Positions 18,556-27,889 of a DNA stretch of 32,451 nucleotides are shown here, piece after piece. Made by a program: the position numbers and the translations under genes. Source of the stretch: Deltaproteobacteria bacterium (GTDB lineage Bacteria > Desulfobacterota > DSM-4660 > Desulfatiglandales > HGW-15); contig JAFDJA010000008.1 in NCBI GenBank assembly GCA_019307745.1, positions 1-32,451 on the forward strand, given 5' to 3'. How positions within the stretch are numbered: the first letter of the stretch is position 1; each line of letters starts with the position of its first letter. The notes beneath the pieces are model-generated. The model worked only from the letters and a program-made list of their open reading frames with translations. It was not told where the DNA came from and did no database searches.

Positions 18556-18878
18556 CAGTAGAATATAGACTATTAGAATTTTGGATAGGATTCAGAATTA
18601 TAAAAATAAAAAAATGTAACAGAACAATATATTGATGTCAAAGAAAAAACAGTAACTTATGGCGTCGATATCGCTGAGGGGGCTACTGTTAAAAAAGTTT
18701 GGCAACACTGTTGACAACATGTGACTTAAATTTTGCATAAACAATTTTGGAGGCTATCATAAAAAACTCATATAATTAAATGGCTATACGGCAATTTAAT
18801 TAGGTATAGCATGTACTTTATTGGGTATTACAAAATAAGATCAAACTTTTCGAAATGGTTTACCTTTCGAGAGCATTG

Positions 18879-18917
18879 ATTTCACCGAATCTACTGCGTG
18901 ATCAAGCGTTCGCAGTA
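18879..18917 (+). repeat. copy 2 of the diverged repeat (first copy 15977-16014), containing a 7-bp dyad
   Basis: atttcaccgaatctact-gcgtgat-caagcgtt-cgcagta; TACTGCG(18892-18898)/CGCAGTA(18911-18917). Confidence 0.6.
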
Positions 18918-19357
18918 TATAAGTACAGCTTCACGTTTGATATCTTGTATCTTCTTTCACGAGCTTCGCTGTGTCCAGAGGCCCACTACTTCGTCGCGGG
19001 TTCCCAGGTTCAGTAAGCTTGATGCTTGCAATATTCAGGTATGAACTTTTCAGGGGAGGAATCTCATAGCAGGATTTACTGATTTTCTGAAGTTGAAGGG
19101 GCCATTATTTCCGGCCTGTTTTTTGTCATGGAAATAAGCAATACTCTGGGCAAAGTCCTTATAATGAGTAATTTGGTCTTGTTTGTGAGGATTATGCTTC
19201 AGGAGTATAAAAAAATAATTCCGCATTTTTTCATCTCACCTGCAAACCCTATTCAGCTGGCTATTAGTAAAAAATTATCAGAAGAGAATTGTTATTCTCG
19301 GGAGTTTTGGTTCAATCAGATCTGTCAAATCCAGCCCATATCTAAACATTAAAACTG

Positions 19358-19474
19358 CTAAGCCGTTTTTGAAAGAGTTCCGCTGTAATGGTCTTTCAGC
19401 CCGGCATCGCAGCAGAAATTATCCACTTCTTCTTCACATTCCCTGCATTTGTCCATTATCCCCGTTTTTCCCAT
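19358..19474 (-). CDS. possible small Cys-rich ORF or gene remnant (38 aa)
   Basis: Reverse-strand translation MGKTGIMDKCRECEEEVDNFCCDAGLKDHYSGTLSKTA*; in-frame upstream open to a TAA near 19565. Confidence 0.3.
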   Translation of the reverse strand: MGKTGIMDKCRECEEEVDNFCCDAGLKDHYSGTLSKTA

Positions 19475-19723
19475 CTCTTTTGGAAAAACAGATACTGCCT
19501 GCTTGAAATTTTTAATAAGGCCTGAGGCATTTCTATGCCAGGTATTTGGATAGGGTTACTGTTGACAGTATTGTAGCATTTTGGATACGTAATATATCAT
19601 AATTATGTCATTATTAGGATTTTATTTGTATAGGATACAATTCCCATATTTTTTAATGAGAATAAAATGTTTTAAAAAAGTGCTCAACTAACTGCATTTA
19701 TGGGAAAATTTTAGTTTTTTTTC

Positions 19724-19751
19724 TTGACATTCAATTCGTTTTTGGAATAAA
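19724..19751 (+). promoter_or_regulatory. sigma70-like promoter of the dcw cluster
   Basis: TTGACA at 19724-19729, then a weak -10-like AATAAA region at about 16-17 nt spacing. Confidence 0.55.
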
Positions 19752-19784
19752 GTGACAAAAAGTGAAATAAAGTGGTATAAAGTG
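19749..19784 (+). promoter_or_regulatory. MraZ operator: four AAAGTG boxes at exact 10-bp period
   Basis: AAAGTG at 19749, 19759, 19769, 19779, 17 nt upstream of the mraZ ATG. Confidence 0.85.
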
Positions 19785-19800
19785 TCAAAGGATTTTATCT

Positions 19801-20238
19801 ATGTTTAGGGGACGTTCAAAACATACTCTTGATGAAAAGGGAAGATTAGCCATCCCTGCCCGTTTCAAGGAGACCTTGAAATTAAAGGAAGAGTCATGCC
19901 TTGTGGTGACCAATTACCTGAAGTGTCTCTGGGCATTTTCTAAAGAGGAATGGACTATTATAGAAGAGAAGGCCGCGAGCCTGTCCCTGATGAACAATGC
20001 AGTAAATACTTACCGCCGTTATTTTATATCAGGTGCTCAGGAGTGTCCAGTAAAACAGGGGCGTATCCTGATACCGCCTGACCTAAGAGAGATTGCAGGA
20101 TTGAAAAAGGAAGTAGTCCTTGTGGGAGAGTTAAAGCTTTTTGAAATATGGGATCAAGAGAGGTGGGAGGGGGAGTTCCAAAAGGCCATGGAGAATTTTC
20201 CCGAAGCCAGCCAGTCTCTCTCCGAATTAGGCATTTAG
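19801..20238 (+). CDS. mraZ: transcriptional regulator MraZ
   Basis: MFRGRSKHTLDEKGRLAIPARF, second repeat QGRILIPPDLREIAGLKKEVVLVG. Confidence 0.97.
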   Translation: MFRGRSKHTLDEKGRLAIPARFKETLKLKEESCLVVTNYLKCLWAFSKEEWTIIEEKAASLSLMNNAVNTYRRYFISGAQECPVKQGRILIPPDLREIAGLKKEVVLVGELKLFEIWDQERWEGEFQKAMENFPEASQSLSELGI

Positions 20239-20248
20239 GTCGATAACC

Positions 20249-21187
20249 TTGGAATACCCCCATAATCCAGTCATGGTTAATGAAGTGCTTGAACACCTCA
20301 TTACTCTGCCTGAAGGGATCTATGTTGATGGCACGGTGGGAAGCGGAGGTCATAGCGAAGCAATATCTAAGAAGCTGTCTCATAAAGGGTGTTTAGTATG
20401 TCTGGATAGGGATTCTGAGGCTATAAGGCTTTCAAAGGACAGGTTGAGTTCCTTATGGGAGGATATAAGCTTTGTCAACAGGAGTTACGCCGAGATGGAT
20501 GAGTGTCTCAGTGATCTGGAAATAGATAGTGTTAACGGGATTCTTCTGGATCTTGGGATGTCATCTTATCAGTTGGATCATTCAGGCAGAGGATTCAGTT
20601 TTACCAGGGATGAACCTCTGGACATGAGGATGGACCCTGCCGGAGAAATTACTGCTCAATACCTCATAAACAATCTTTCAGTCAAGGAGATTGAAAGAGT
20701 GCTAAGGGAGTATGGAGAAGAACCGAAGGCCAGGCTGATTTCAAGGATAATAGATACTGAGCGAAAGAAAAAAAAGATTAATACCTCTGGTCACCTGGCA
20801 GATCTTATTCGATCCAGAGTCCATGTCCCCAAACGTTATGCTTTAGCCAAAGATCCGGCCACCAGGACATTTCAGGCATTAAGGATAGCTGTCAATAATG
20901 AGCTGGAGAATCTTAAGACATTTTTAGGAAAGGCGCCATCCCTCGTGGCCAAAGGGGGAAGGATTGTCATTTTATCCTATCATTCTTTGGAAGACAGGAT
21001 TGTCAAAAAAACCATGGCTGGCTGGGAAAGGGGGTGTACATGCCCCCCGGATCTGCCTAAGTGTGGCTGTGGGAACAAACCGCTTTTCAGGCGTGTCTTT
21101 AAAAAGGGTATTAAGCCGGGCAAGCGGGAGATTGATGATAACCCCAGGGCGCGTAGCGCTATTTTAAGAGCTGCGGAAAGGATTTAG
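20249..21187 (+). CDS. rsmH: 16S rRNA (cytosine1402-N4)-methyltransferase
   Basis: HNPVMVNEVLEHL, DGTVGSGGHSEAI, LLDLGMSSYQLD, RTFQALRIAVNNEL, SYHSLEDRIVK; TTG start. Confidence 0.97.
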   Translation: MEYPHNPVMVNEVLEHLITLPEGIYVDGTVGSGGHSEAISKKLSHKGCLVCLDRDSEAIRLSKDRLSSLWEDISFVNRSYAEMDECLSDLEIDSVNGILLDLGMSSYQLDHSGRGFSFTRDEPLDMRMDPAGEITAQYLINNLSVKEIERVLREYGEEPKARLISRIIDTERKKKKINTSGHLADLIRSRVHVPKRYALAKDPATRTFQALRIAVNNELENLKTFLGKAPSLVAKGGRIVILSYHSLEDRIVKKTMAGWERGCTCPPDLPKCGCGNKPLFRRVFKKGIKPGKREIDDNPRARSAILRAAERI

Positions 21188-21188
21188 A

Positions 21189-21554
21189 ATGGTAAGACCC
21201 AGAAGATCATCAGATGCTGAAAAAGACAGGAATGTCCGAACAGGGATTAAGATAACCAATTCATGGAGAAATAAAAACAGATTTTATTTCACCTGCCGCC
21301 AGATTTTTCTAATCACTGTAATGCTTATTGCTTTTATGGGAAGCGGAATCAGTTATGTATGGTCAAATTTCGAGGGCACGAGGATAGGATATAATCTAAG
21401 CCGTCTACAGCAAAAAGAACTGAGGCTCAAGGAGTTGAACCGGAAACTAACGATTGAACTGGCAACGCTGAAGTCTCCTCAGAGCCTGGAAAAAGCAGCC
21501 CGTGAGCTGGGGCTCAAGGAAGCCTTACCAGAGCAGATTGTTATTTTGCCATGA
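21189..21554 (+). CDS. ftsL: cell division protein FtsL-like
   Basis: Position between rsmH and ftsI, single TM, coiled-coil-like LSRLQQKELRLKELNRKLTIELATLKSPQSLEKAARELGL. Confidence 0.8.
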   Translation: MVRPRRSSDAEKDRNVRTGIKITNSWRNKNRFYFTCRQIFLITVMLIAFMGSGISYVWSNFEGTRIGYNLSRLQQKELRLKELNRKLTIELATLKSPQSLEKAARELGLKEALPEQIVILP

Positions 21555-23509
21555 AGCTAAGGGATAAAAAATGGATCAGATTCCGGATATACCTTGTGGC
21601 TGGGTTTTTTTTTATCGGGACTGGGATCATCCTGGCAAGGGCTTATCAGCTTCAGGTCATTCAAGGGGACAAGCTTGATGGAATTGCCAGATCAAGTTAC
21701 AAAGACAAGATCACACTTCCTCCTGAAAGAGGTGTAATCTATGACAGGAATGGTCGTGAACTTGCTGTTAGCGTAGAGGTATGTTCCATCTATGCCCATC
21801 CGTCTCTTGTAAAAGATAAGAACCTGACTGCCATAAAACTGGCCCAGAAGCTGGACGTGAGATCCAGCAGTATACTCGCTCTCCTGAAAAAAGATCGCTC
21901 TTTTGTGTGGATAAAAAGAAGAATATCGCCCGAAAAGGGAGACCAGATCAAATCCTTAGGATTGAAAGGGATTGGTCTAGCACCGGAGACAAGGCGCTAC
22001 TATCCTGGAAGAGAGATAGCTTCAAATCTCCTTGGATTTGCCGGCGTAGATAACCAGGGCCTTGAAGGCCTTGAGAAGAAATATGATGAGATCTTGAAAG
22101 GTCCCCAGCACACACTTGTTCAAATGTCTGACGCGCTTGGCCGTTCTTTTTATATAAGTCAGCCGGAAGATAATGAGAGAAACGTGCATAATCTTGTGCT
22201 GACAGTGGATATGGATATTCAATATAAGGCTCAGAAGGCTCTTGAAGCCGCAGTGGAAAAGTTTCAAGGGAACAACGGGCAGTGCCTTATTATGAATCCC
22301 GATACAGGGGAGATTTTGGCCATGGCTGTTACACCGTCATTCAATCCCAATAGCTTCGGGAATTACCAGCCATATCAGTGGAGAAATCGTATTATAACAG
22401 ACTGTTATGAGCCGGGATCCATTATTAAGACATTTCTTATCGCCTCAGCTCTTGAGGAAAATCTCATATCTTCCAATACTTATTTCTACTGTGAAAAGGG
22501 TTCATTCCGTATAGCCAACAGGACAATTCATGACACAAAAAAATATGAGAATCTTACTGTTGCGGACATTCTTGTCCTATCCAGCAATATCGGCGCAGTC
22601 AAAATTGGCCAGATTTTTGGGTATGACAAGTTCTATGAATATCTCAACCGGTTCGGATTTGGCAGCAGGACAGGAGTGGATCTGATTGGAGAGAGGCAGG
22701 GATATGTGAGACCGGTGAAAGAGGCCAAAGAGATCGACCAGGCAAACAGTTATTTCGGGCAGGGTATGTCTGCCACTTCTCTGCAATTGGCCACAGCCAT
22801 GGCAGCGGTCGCAAATGGTGGTCGGATTATGAGGCCGTATGTGGTTAAAACAGTAACAGACCAGCATGGAAAAGCCATTGAAAATACACGCCCCACCATG
22901 GTCAGAAGGGTGATTTCGCCAGAAACTGCAAGTTTAACAACCAAAATAATGGAGGGTGTTGTAAGCGACAGGGGGACAGCCCCGTTAGCTGCAATACCAG
23001 GTTTTAGTGTTGTCGGTAAGACGGGGACCTCTCAGAAGGTTGATTCTGAAACTAAAACCTATTCAAAAAAAGATTATGTGGCAATATTTGCAGGCTTTGT
23101 GCCAAAGGATAATCCCAAACTGGTAATGGTAGTTATGATCGATGAGCCCAAGGGCCAGGTATATGGCGGACTGGTATCAGCCCCTGTTTTCAGAGAAGTC
23201 GGTTCCTGGGTACTTAATAATTTGCAGATACATCCAGAACTGAGGCAGGCATACCAGGAAGAGGGGATGCAGATAGATAGTGCCAAGGCGCGAGTGGTCA
23301 AGTCTGGATATGAAAATAAGATTGCCAGTCCCGGACTACTGCCCGATTTCAGGGGAAAAGGCATGAGAGCGGTCATAAAGAGTGCTAATGAACTCGGTCT
23401 TAAGGTTGTACTGAAAGGATCAGGACTTGCGGAAAGGCAAACACCTGGGCCAGGGTCACCTCTAGGGGCGATCTCAGCAGTTGAAGTGATTTTTACCCCT
23501 CCAACATAA
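21551..23509 (+). CDS. ftsI: penicillin-binding protein (FtsI/PBP3-like transpeptidase) with C-terminal PASTA domain
   Basis: PPERGVIYDRNGRELA, EPGSIIKTF (SxxK), SSN, VGKTGTSQK; C-terminal LPDFRGKGMRAVIKSANELGLKVVLKGSGLAERQTPGPGSPL is PASTA-like. Confidence 0.95.
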   Translation: MKLRDKKWIRFRIYLVAGFFFIGTGIILARAYQLQVIQGDKLDGIARSSYKDKITLPPERGVIYDRNGRELAVSVEVCSIYAHPSLVKDKNLTAIKLAQKLDVRSSSILALLKKDRSFVWIKRRISPEKGDQIKSLGLKGIGLAPETRRYYPGREIASNLLGFAGVDNQGLEGLEKKYDEILKGPQHTLVQMSDALGRSFYISQPEDNERNVHNLVLTVDMDIQYKAQKALEAAVEKFQGNNGQCLIMNPDTGEILAMAVTPSFNPNSFGNYQPYQWRNRIITDCYEPGSIIKTFLIASALEENLISSNTYFYCEKGSFRIANRTIHDTKKYENLTVADILVLSSNIGAVKIGQIFGYDKFYEYLNRFGFGSRTGVDLIGERQGYVRPVKEAKEIDQANSYFGQGMSATSLQLATAMAAVANGGRIMRPYVVKTVTDQHGKAIENTRPTMVRRVISPETASLTTKIMEGVVSDRGTAPLAAIPGFSVVGKTGTSQKVDSETKTYSKKDYVAIFAGFVPKDNPKLVMVVMIDEPKGQVYGGLVSAPVFREVGSWVLNNLQIHPELRQAYQEEGMQIDSAKARVVKSGYENKIASPGLLPDFRGKGMRAVIKSANELGLKVVLKGSGLAERQTPGPGSPLGAISAVEVIFTPPT

Positions 23510-23562
23510 AGTGCAGAATCTTGTCTTTTGTTATCTGCTACTGGGAATCTTTTGGAGTTGAT

Positions 23563-25053
23563 ATGAAGCTTAGTCAGCTGTTGGAGAAAATTTCAGGGTT
23601 TGATTTTGATGGACCCGTGGATTCAGAGGTAACGGGTATTGCATATGACTCCCGTGAGGTCAGGCCCGGTTTTCTGTTTGTGGCCGTACGCGGGCACAGC
23701 ATGGATGGTCATGATTTTATTATAGATGCAGTTCAAAACGGGGCTGTTGCTCTCGTAGCAGAGGAATTTGAGACTTCCATGGAAGGTGTTTCCCGGATAA
23801 GGGTAGCAGATTCAAGAAAGGCATTGTCAAAAATTGCTGCGGGGTTTTATGAGGAGCCCTTCAGGGAGATCAGCCTTATTGGGATAACCGGAACAAATGG
23901 CAAGACAACAATCAGTTATCTTATAGAGTCGATAATCTTAGCATTTAACAAGATTCCTGGTGTGATCGGGACTGTTAATTACCGTTTCCCTGGTAGTGCA
24001 TATGCCGCACCAGTTACAACTCCAGAATCACTGGATCTTATGAAGATGATGAGGGAGATGGTGGGATATGGTGTATCACATGTGATAATGGAGGTCTCCT
24101 CTCATGCACTTGCGCAGGGCCGAACTCAAGACTGTCCTTTTCAAACTGCAGTTTTTACAAATCTGACAAGAGATCACCTGGATTATCACAATAACATGGA
24201 GCAATATTTTCAAGCAAAAAGTATCCTTTTCCGAGGACTGGCAGAAAGCAGCACAGCAGTAATAAATATAGATGACCCAAAAGGCAAAAAGATGGCCTCC
24301 CTTACACGGGGTAAATTGTTGACATACGGTCTTAATAAGGCTGCCGATATACGAGCAGATCAGGTTTTAATAGGTAGAAATGGACTGAGTGCAAGATTGC
24401 TCACTCCCGTGGGAGATGTGATTATCAAGTCGTGTCTTATAGGTAGGATAAATGTCTATAATATACTTGCAGCATCTGCTACTGCCATCTCACTGGGAAT
24501 AGATCTTGAAACGATTGCACAGGGGATAGACCGGTTAAGGAGTATTCCTGGCCGAATGGAAACCGTAAGCAACAGCCAAGGACTCACAATTATTGTGGAT
24601 TACGCCCATACTCCTGACGCGCTTCAGAAGGTCCTCGAGACCCTTCGATCCCTTACGAAAGGGAGATTGATAACGGTTTTCGGGTGTGGTGGTGACCGTG
24701 ATCAGGGGAAAAGATATGACATGGGTCTTTCTGCAGGGATTAACAGTGATATCATATTTATTACTTCAGACAACCCTAGGACAGAAGGTCCCGAGTTCAT
24801 AATCAATCAGATTGAGGAGGGAATAATAAAATCAGGTGCGGCTCGTTATAATTGGCCCACAGGCTCTGAATACACCTTGCCCGCATATTTTGTTGAGATC
24901 AATCGGAAAATAGCGATCCAGAGGGCTGTTGAGGTTGCGGAGAAAGAGGATATTATCCTTATCGCTGGTAAGGGTCATGAGAGTTATCAGATCGTTGGTA
25001 CAGAAAAGCGGAGTTTCGATGATGTAAAAGAGGCTGCTTTGGCTGCGGCATAA
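23563..25053 (+). CDS. murE: UDP-N-acetylmuramoyl-L-alanyl-D-glutamate--2,6-diaminopimelate ligase
   Basis: GITGTNGKTTISYLIESI, VMEVSSHAL, TSDNPRTEGPEFI (DNPR motif of DAP-specific MurE), AGKGHESYQ; start at 23563 preceded by TTGGAGT. Confidence 0.96.
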   Translation: MKLSQLLEKISGFDFDGPVDSEVTGIAYDSREVRPGFLFVAVRGHSMDGHDFIIDAVQNGAVALVAEEFETSMEGVSRIRVADSRKALSKIAAGFYEEPFREISLIGITGTNGKTTISYLIESIILAFNKIPGVIGTVNYRFPGSAYAAPVTTPESLDLMKMMREMVGYGVSHVIMEVSSHALAQGRTQDCPFQTAVFTNLTRDHLDYHNNMEQYFQAKSILFRGLAESSTAVINIDDPKGKKMASLTRGKLLTYGLNKAADIRADQVLIGRNGLSARLLTPVGDVIIKSCLIGRINVYNILAASATAISLGIDLETIAQGIDRLRSIPGRMETVSNSQGLTIIVDYAHTPDALQKVLETLRSLTKGRLITVFGCGGDRDQGKRYDMGLSAGINSDIIFITSDNPRTEGPEFIINQIEEGIIKSGAARYNWPTGSEYTLPAYFVEINRKIAIQRAVEVAEKEDIILIAGKGHESYQIVGTEKRSFDDVKEAALAAA

Positions 25054-25104
25054 ATATGGTCTGAGCATAAAAGAGGGGTTTTTGGGGGAAAGGATAATGG
25101 TTTT

Positions 25105-26517
25105 ATGACCGTAAAATGGGGGGATATAGGGATTGGGGATGTAATATTTCCGATTCAGGGGAAACTCATATCAGGAGACCCTGAAACCCTCATTTTTGGT
25201 ATCAGTACGGATTCCAGAGATATCTCTCCTGGAGAAATCTTTTTGGCCCTGGGCGGTAAAAATTATGATGGTCATAATTTCATAGATTTGGCCCTTGAAA
25301 AAGGGGCCTCAGGCGTAATTATTGAGCAAGGATTTCCGCTTAAGGGCCTGGAAGAGACAGGTCATGCTGTCATTGCAGTGGCAGATACCCTGAAAGCCCT
25401 TGGTGATCTTGCGCATTGGTGGAGACACCAGCATGATGTCCAGGTTGCCGCGATTACAGGAAGTGTGGGTAAGACAACTACAAAGGAGATGACCGCCTGT
25501 ATCCTTGAATTGGGGACGCGGACCCTGAAAACCAGGGGCAACCTGAACAATCTGATCGGGCTTCCCCTTACAATATTGGGGATGAAACAGGAAGACAGCA
25601 GGGCAGTCCTGGAAATGGGGATGAATCTTTCTGGTGAGATCAGCAGGCTTACAGAGATAGCTGATCCGGACATAGGCCTTATCACGAATGTTGCAAAGGC
25701 ACATTTGGAAGGGCTTTCTAATATCATGGGAGTTGCCCTTGCAAAGGCGGAGCTCTTGGAGCGGATATCTCCGGAAGGAAGGGTTCTCCTGAACGGGGAT
25801 GATGAACTGCTGATGAAGGTTGCAGCAGGGTTTAAACAGAATATTCTGACTTATGGCATAGGGCAAGAAAATGATTTCAGGGCTGAAAATGTGCAAAATA
25901 TGGGTCCTGAAGGGATCTCCTTTGAGCTGCATTATCAGGGAAATTGTATCCTGATAAGGCTCAACGTCCCTGGGCCGCAGAATGTTTATAATGGCTTAGC
26001 CGCAGCTGCGATCGCAATATGTATGGGGAGCACGCCTGATCAGATTGCCCAAGGGCTGGGCCGGTTTAATGGTGTAAAAGGCAGGTTTATGCTTATCGAT
26101 CTTCCTGCTGGGGTAACTCTTTTGGATGATACATATAACTCCAATCCTTCTTCACTTAGGGCGGCAATCGATTCAGTAAAAGAGATGACCGCACAGGGAA
26201 GGGATATAATCATAGGACTTGGAGATATGTTGGAGCTCGGTGATGAAGCAGTGTCAGCTCATTTGAAGGCAGGAAGCTGGGTTACAGAACTTGGCACGCC
26301 TTACCTTCTGACAATAGGTAATCACGCACCCGAGATAATAGCAGGGGCAATTGACAAAGGATTGCCCAGGGAAAGGGCTGTTATTGTAAAGAATAAAAAG
26401 GAGATGGCTGAGATGATACAGGATGTGATGAAGGAGGGCGACCTGATTCTTCTGAAAGGTTCGCACTTGATCGGACTCAATGAGGTGTCCAGCCTGTTAC
26501 AAGGGAAGAATGGCTGA
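25105..26517 (+). CDS. murF: UDP-N-acetylmuramoyl-tripeptide--D-alanyl-D-alanine ligase
   Basis: AITGSVGKTTTKEM, NLNNLIGLPLTIL, EMGMNLSGEI, LLDDTYNSNPSSL. Confidence 0.96.
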   Translation: MTVKWGDIGIGDVIFPIQGKLISGDPETLIFGISTDSRDISPGEIFLALGGKNYDGHNFIDLALEKGASGVIIEQGFPLKGLEETGHAVIAVADTLKALGDLAHWWRHQHDVQVAAITGSVGKTTTKEMTACILELGTRTLKTRGNLNNLIGLPLTILGMKQEDSRAVLEMGMNLSGEISRLTEIADPDIGLITNVAKAHLEGLSNIMGVALAKAELLERISPEGRVLLNGDDELLMKVAAGFKQNILTYGIGQENDFRAENVQNMGPEGISFELHYQGNCILIRLNVPGPQNVYNGLAAAAIAICMGSTPDQIAQGLGRFNGVKGRFMLIDLPAGVTLLDDTYNSNPSSLRAAIDSVKEMTAQGRDIIIGLGDMLELGDEAVSAHLKAGSWVTELGTPYLLTIGNHAPEIIAGAIDKGLPRERAVIVKNKKEMAEMIQDVMKEGDLILLKGSHLIGLNEVSSLLQGKNG

Positions 26518-26601
26518 GAAGGATTAATATGGATGGACACCTTGATGACGTTTTTTCTATTGGCCTGGTTTAAAGGCTATTTGAAGGGAGTTTTTTAGTA
26601 A

Positions 26602-27681
26602 ATGCTTTATAAATTTATATATTTTTTTCATGTAGATTTTTCATGGCTGAATGTCTTCCGGTATATCACATTCAGGACCATTATAGCTGCGCTTTCCTCC
26701 CTTGCCTTGTTTTTTATTTTAGGCAAATATGCAATCAATCGGCTTAATAATCTGCAGGTAGGAGAATTTATCCGTGATGAGGGACCTGCCAATCATAAGG
26801 AAAAAGAGGGTACTCCAACCATGGGAGGATGCCTCCTCCTTCCAATTATTATTGTTTCAGTATTTATGTGGGCAGAGGTTATTAACCTCTATATTGGGCT
26901 GGCAATATTTGTAGTTATCGGTTTCGGTGCAGTTGGTTTTATGGATGATTACCTGAAGGTGATACGAAAAAATAGCGCGGGATTAAGTGTGAAGATGAAG
27001 TTTTTTCTACAGGTCCTTGTGGCACTCATTGTAGCATTCACCCTCTATTTTTACCCTGGTTTTGATGTGAACCTGAATGTCCCGTTCCTAAAAGATGTGA
27101 CACCTGAGATGGGTGTGTGGTTTATCCCCTTTACCGTATTGGTGATTGTGGGATCTTCCAACGCGGTAAATCTTACTGACGGTCTGGACGGCCTGGCCAT
27201 AGGTCCTATTGTCATTGCCTTTATAAGTTATCTGATTTTTGCTTATATCGCCGGTCATGCAAAGATCTCCCAATATCTTCAGGTCCCATATATTGCTGGA
27301 AGTGGTGAGCTGTCAGTGTTGTGCGGGGCTACTGTGGGAGCAGGATTGGGGTTTTTATGGTACAACGCCTATCCTGCTGAGGTATTTATGGGCGATGTGG
27401 GTTCACTGCCCCTTGGTGCCTTGCTCGGAACTATTGCTGTGATAACAAAACAGGAGCTGGTACTTCTTCTTGTGGGTGGACTGTTTGTGTTTGAGGCATT
27501 TTCAGTCATCATACAGGTTGCCTATTTTAAAATTACCGGTGGCCAAAGGATCTTCCGCATGGCACCTGTCCACCATCATTTTGAGTTGAAAGGGTGGCAT
27601 GAAAGCAAGGTAACTGTAAGATTTTGGATAATCGCTATTATCCTGGCGCTACTGTCTATAGGTACACTTAAACTCAGATAG
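26602..27681 (+). CDS. mraY: phospho-N-acetylmuramoyl-pentapeptide-transferase
   Basis: KEGTPTMGG, GFMDDYLKV, NAVNLTDGLDGLAIG, FMGDVGSL, MAPVHHHFELKGWHE. Confidence 0.97.
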   Translation: MLYKFIYFFHVDFSWLNVFRYITFRTIIAALSSLALFFILGKYAINRLNNLQVGEFIRDEGPANHKEKEGTPTMGGCLLLPIIIVSVFMWAEVINLYIGLAIFVVIGFGAVGFMDDYLKVIRKNSAGLSVKMKFFLQVLVALIVAFTLYFYPGFDVNLNVPFLKDVTPEMGVWFIPFTVLVIVGSSNAVNLTDGLDGLAIGPIVIAFISYLIFAYIAGHAKISQYLQVPYIAGSGELSVLCGATVGAGLGFLWYNAYPAEVFMGDVGSLPLGALLGTIAVITKQELVLLLVGGLFVFEAFSVIIQVAYFKITGGQRIFRMAPVHHHFELKGWHESKVTVRFWIIAIILALLSIGTLKLR

Positions 27682-27700
27682 AAATATAGGGGGGCAAATA

Positions 27701-27889
27701 ATGAGATTAAGCAATCCATGGTTACAGCACATTGCAAATCCGTTACATGTCTATTGTCGTCTTATTGATTTTGGTGTGAGTTCAGAGATTTCGAAAAAAG
27801 TGAGTGTGGCATATGAAAAATATTTGTATTACTTTTTGTCAGTGGTAATAAAAAAGAGATGGAGATTATTAAAAAAAAAAATGTCTTAG
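27701..27889 (+). CDS. small ORF between mraY and murD (62 aa), uncertain
   Basis: ATG preceded by GGGGGGCAAATA; MRLSNPWLQHIANPLHVYCRLIDFGVSSEISKKVSVAYEKYLYYFLSVVIKKRWRLLKKKMS; overlaps murD start. Confidence 0.4.
   Translation: MRLSNPWLQHIANPLHVYCRLIDFGVSSEISKKVSVAYEKYLYYFLSVVIKKRWRLLKKKMS

Noticed and set aside
19128-19352. 74-aa plus-strand ORF upstream of mraZ
   Set aside because: No good RBS or recognisable family; kept only as part of the unexplained intergenic region.
25309-25932. 207-aa minus-strand ORF inside murF
   Set aside because: Antisense shadow of an unmistakable murF; no coding signature.
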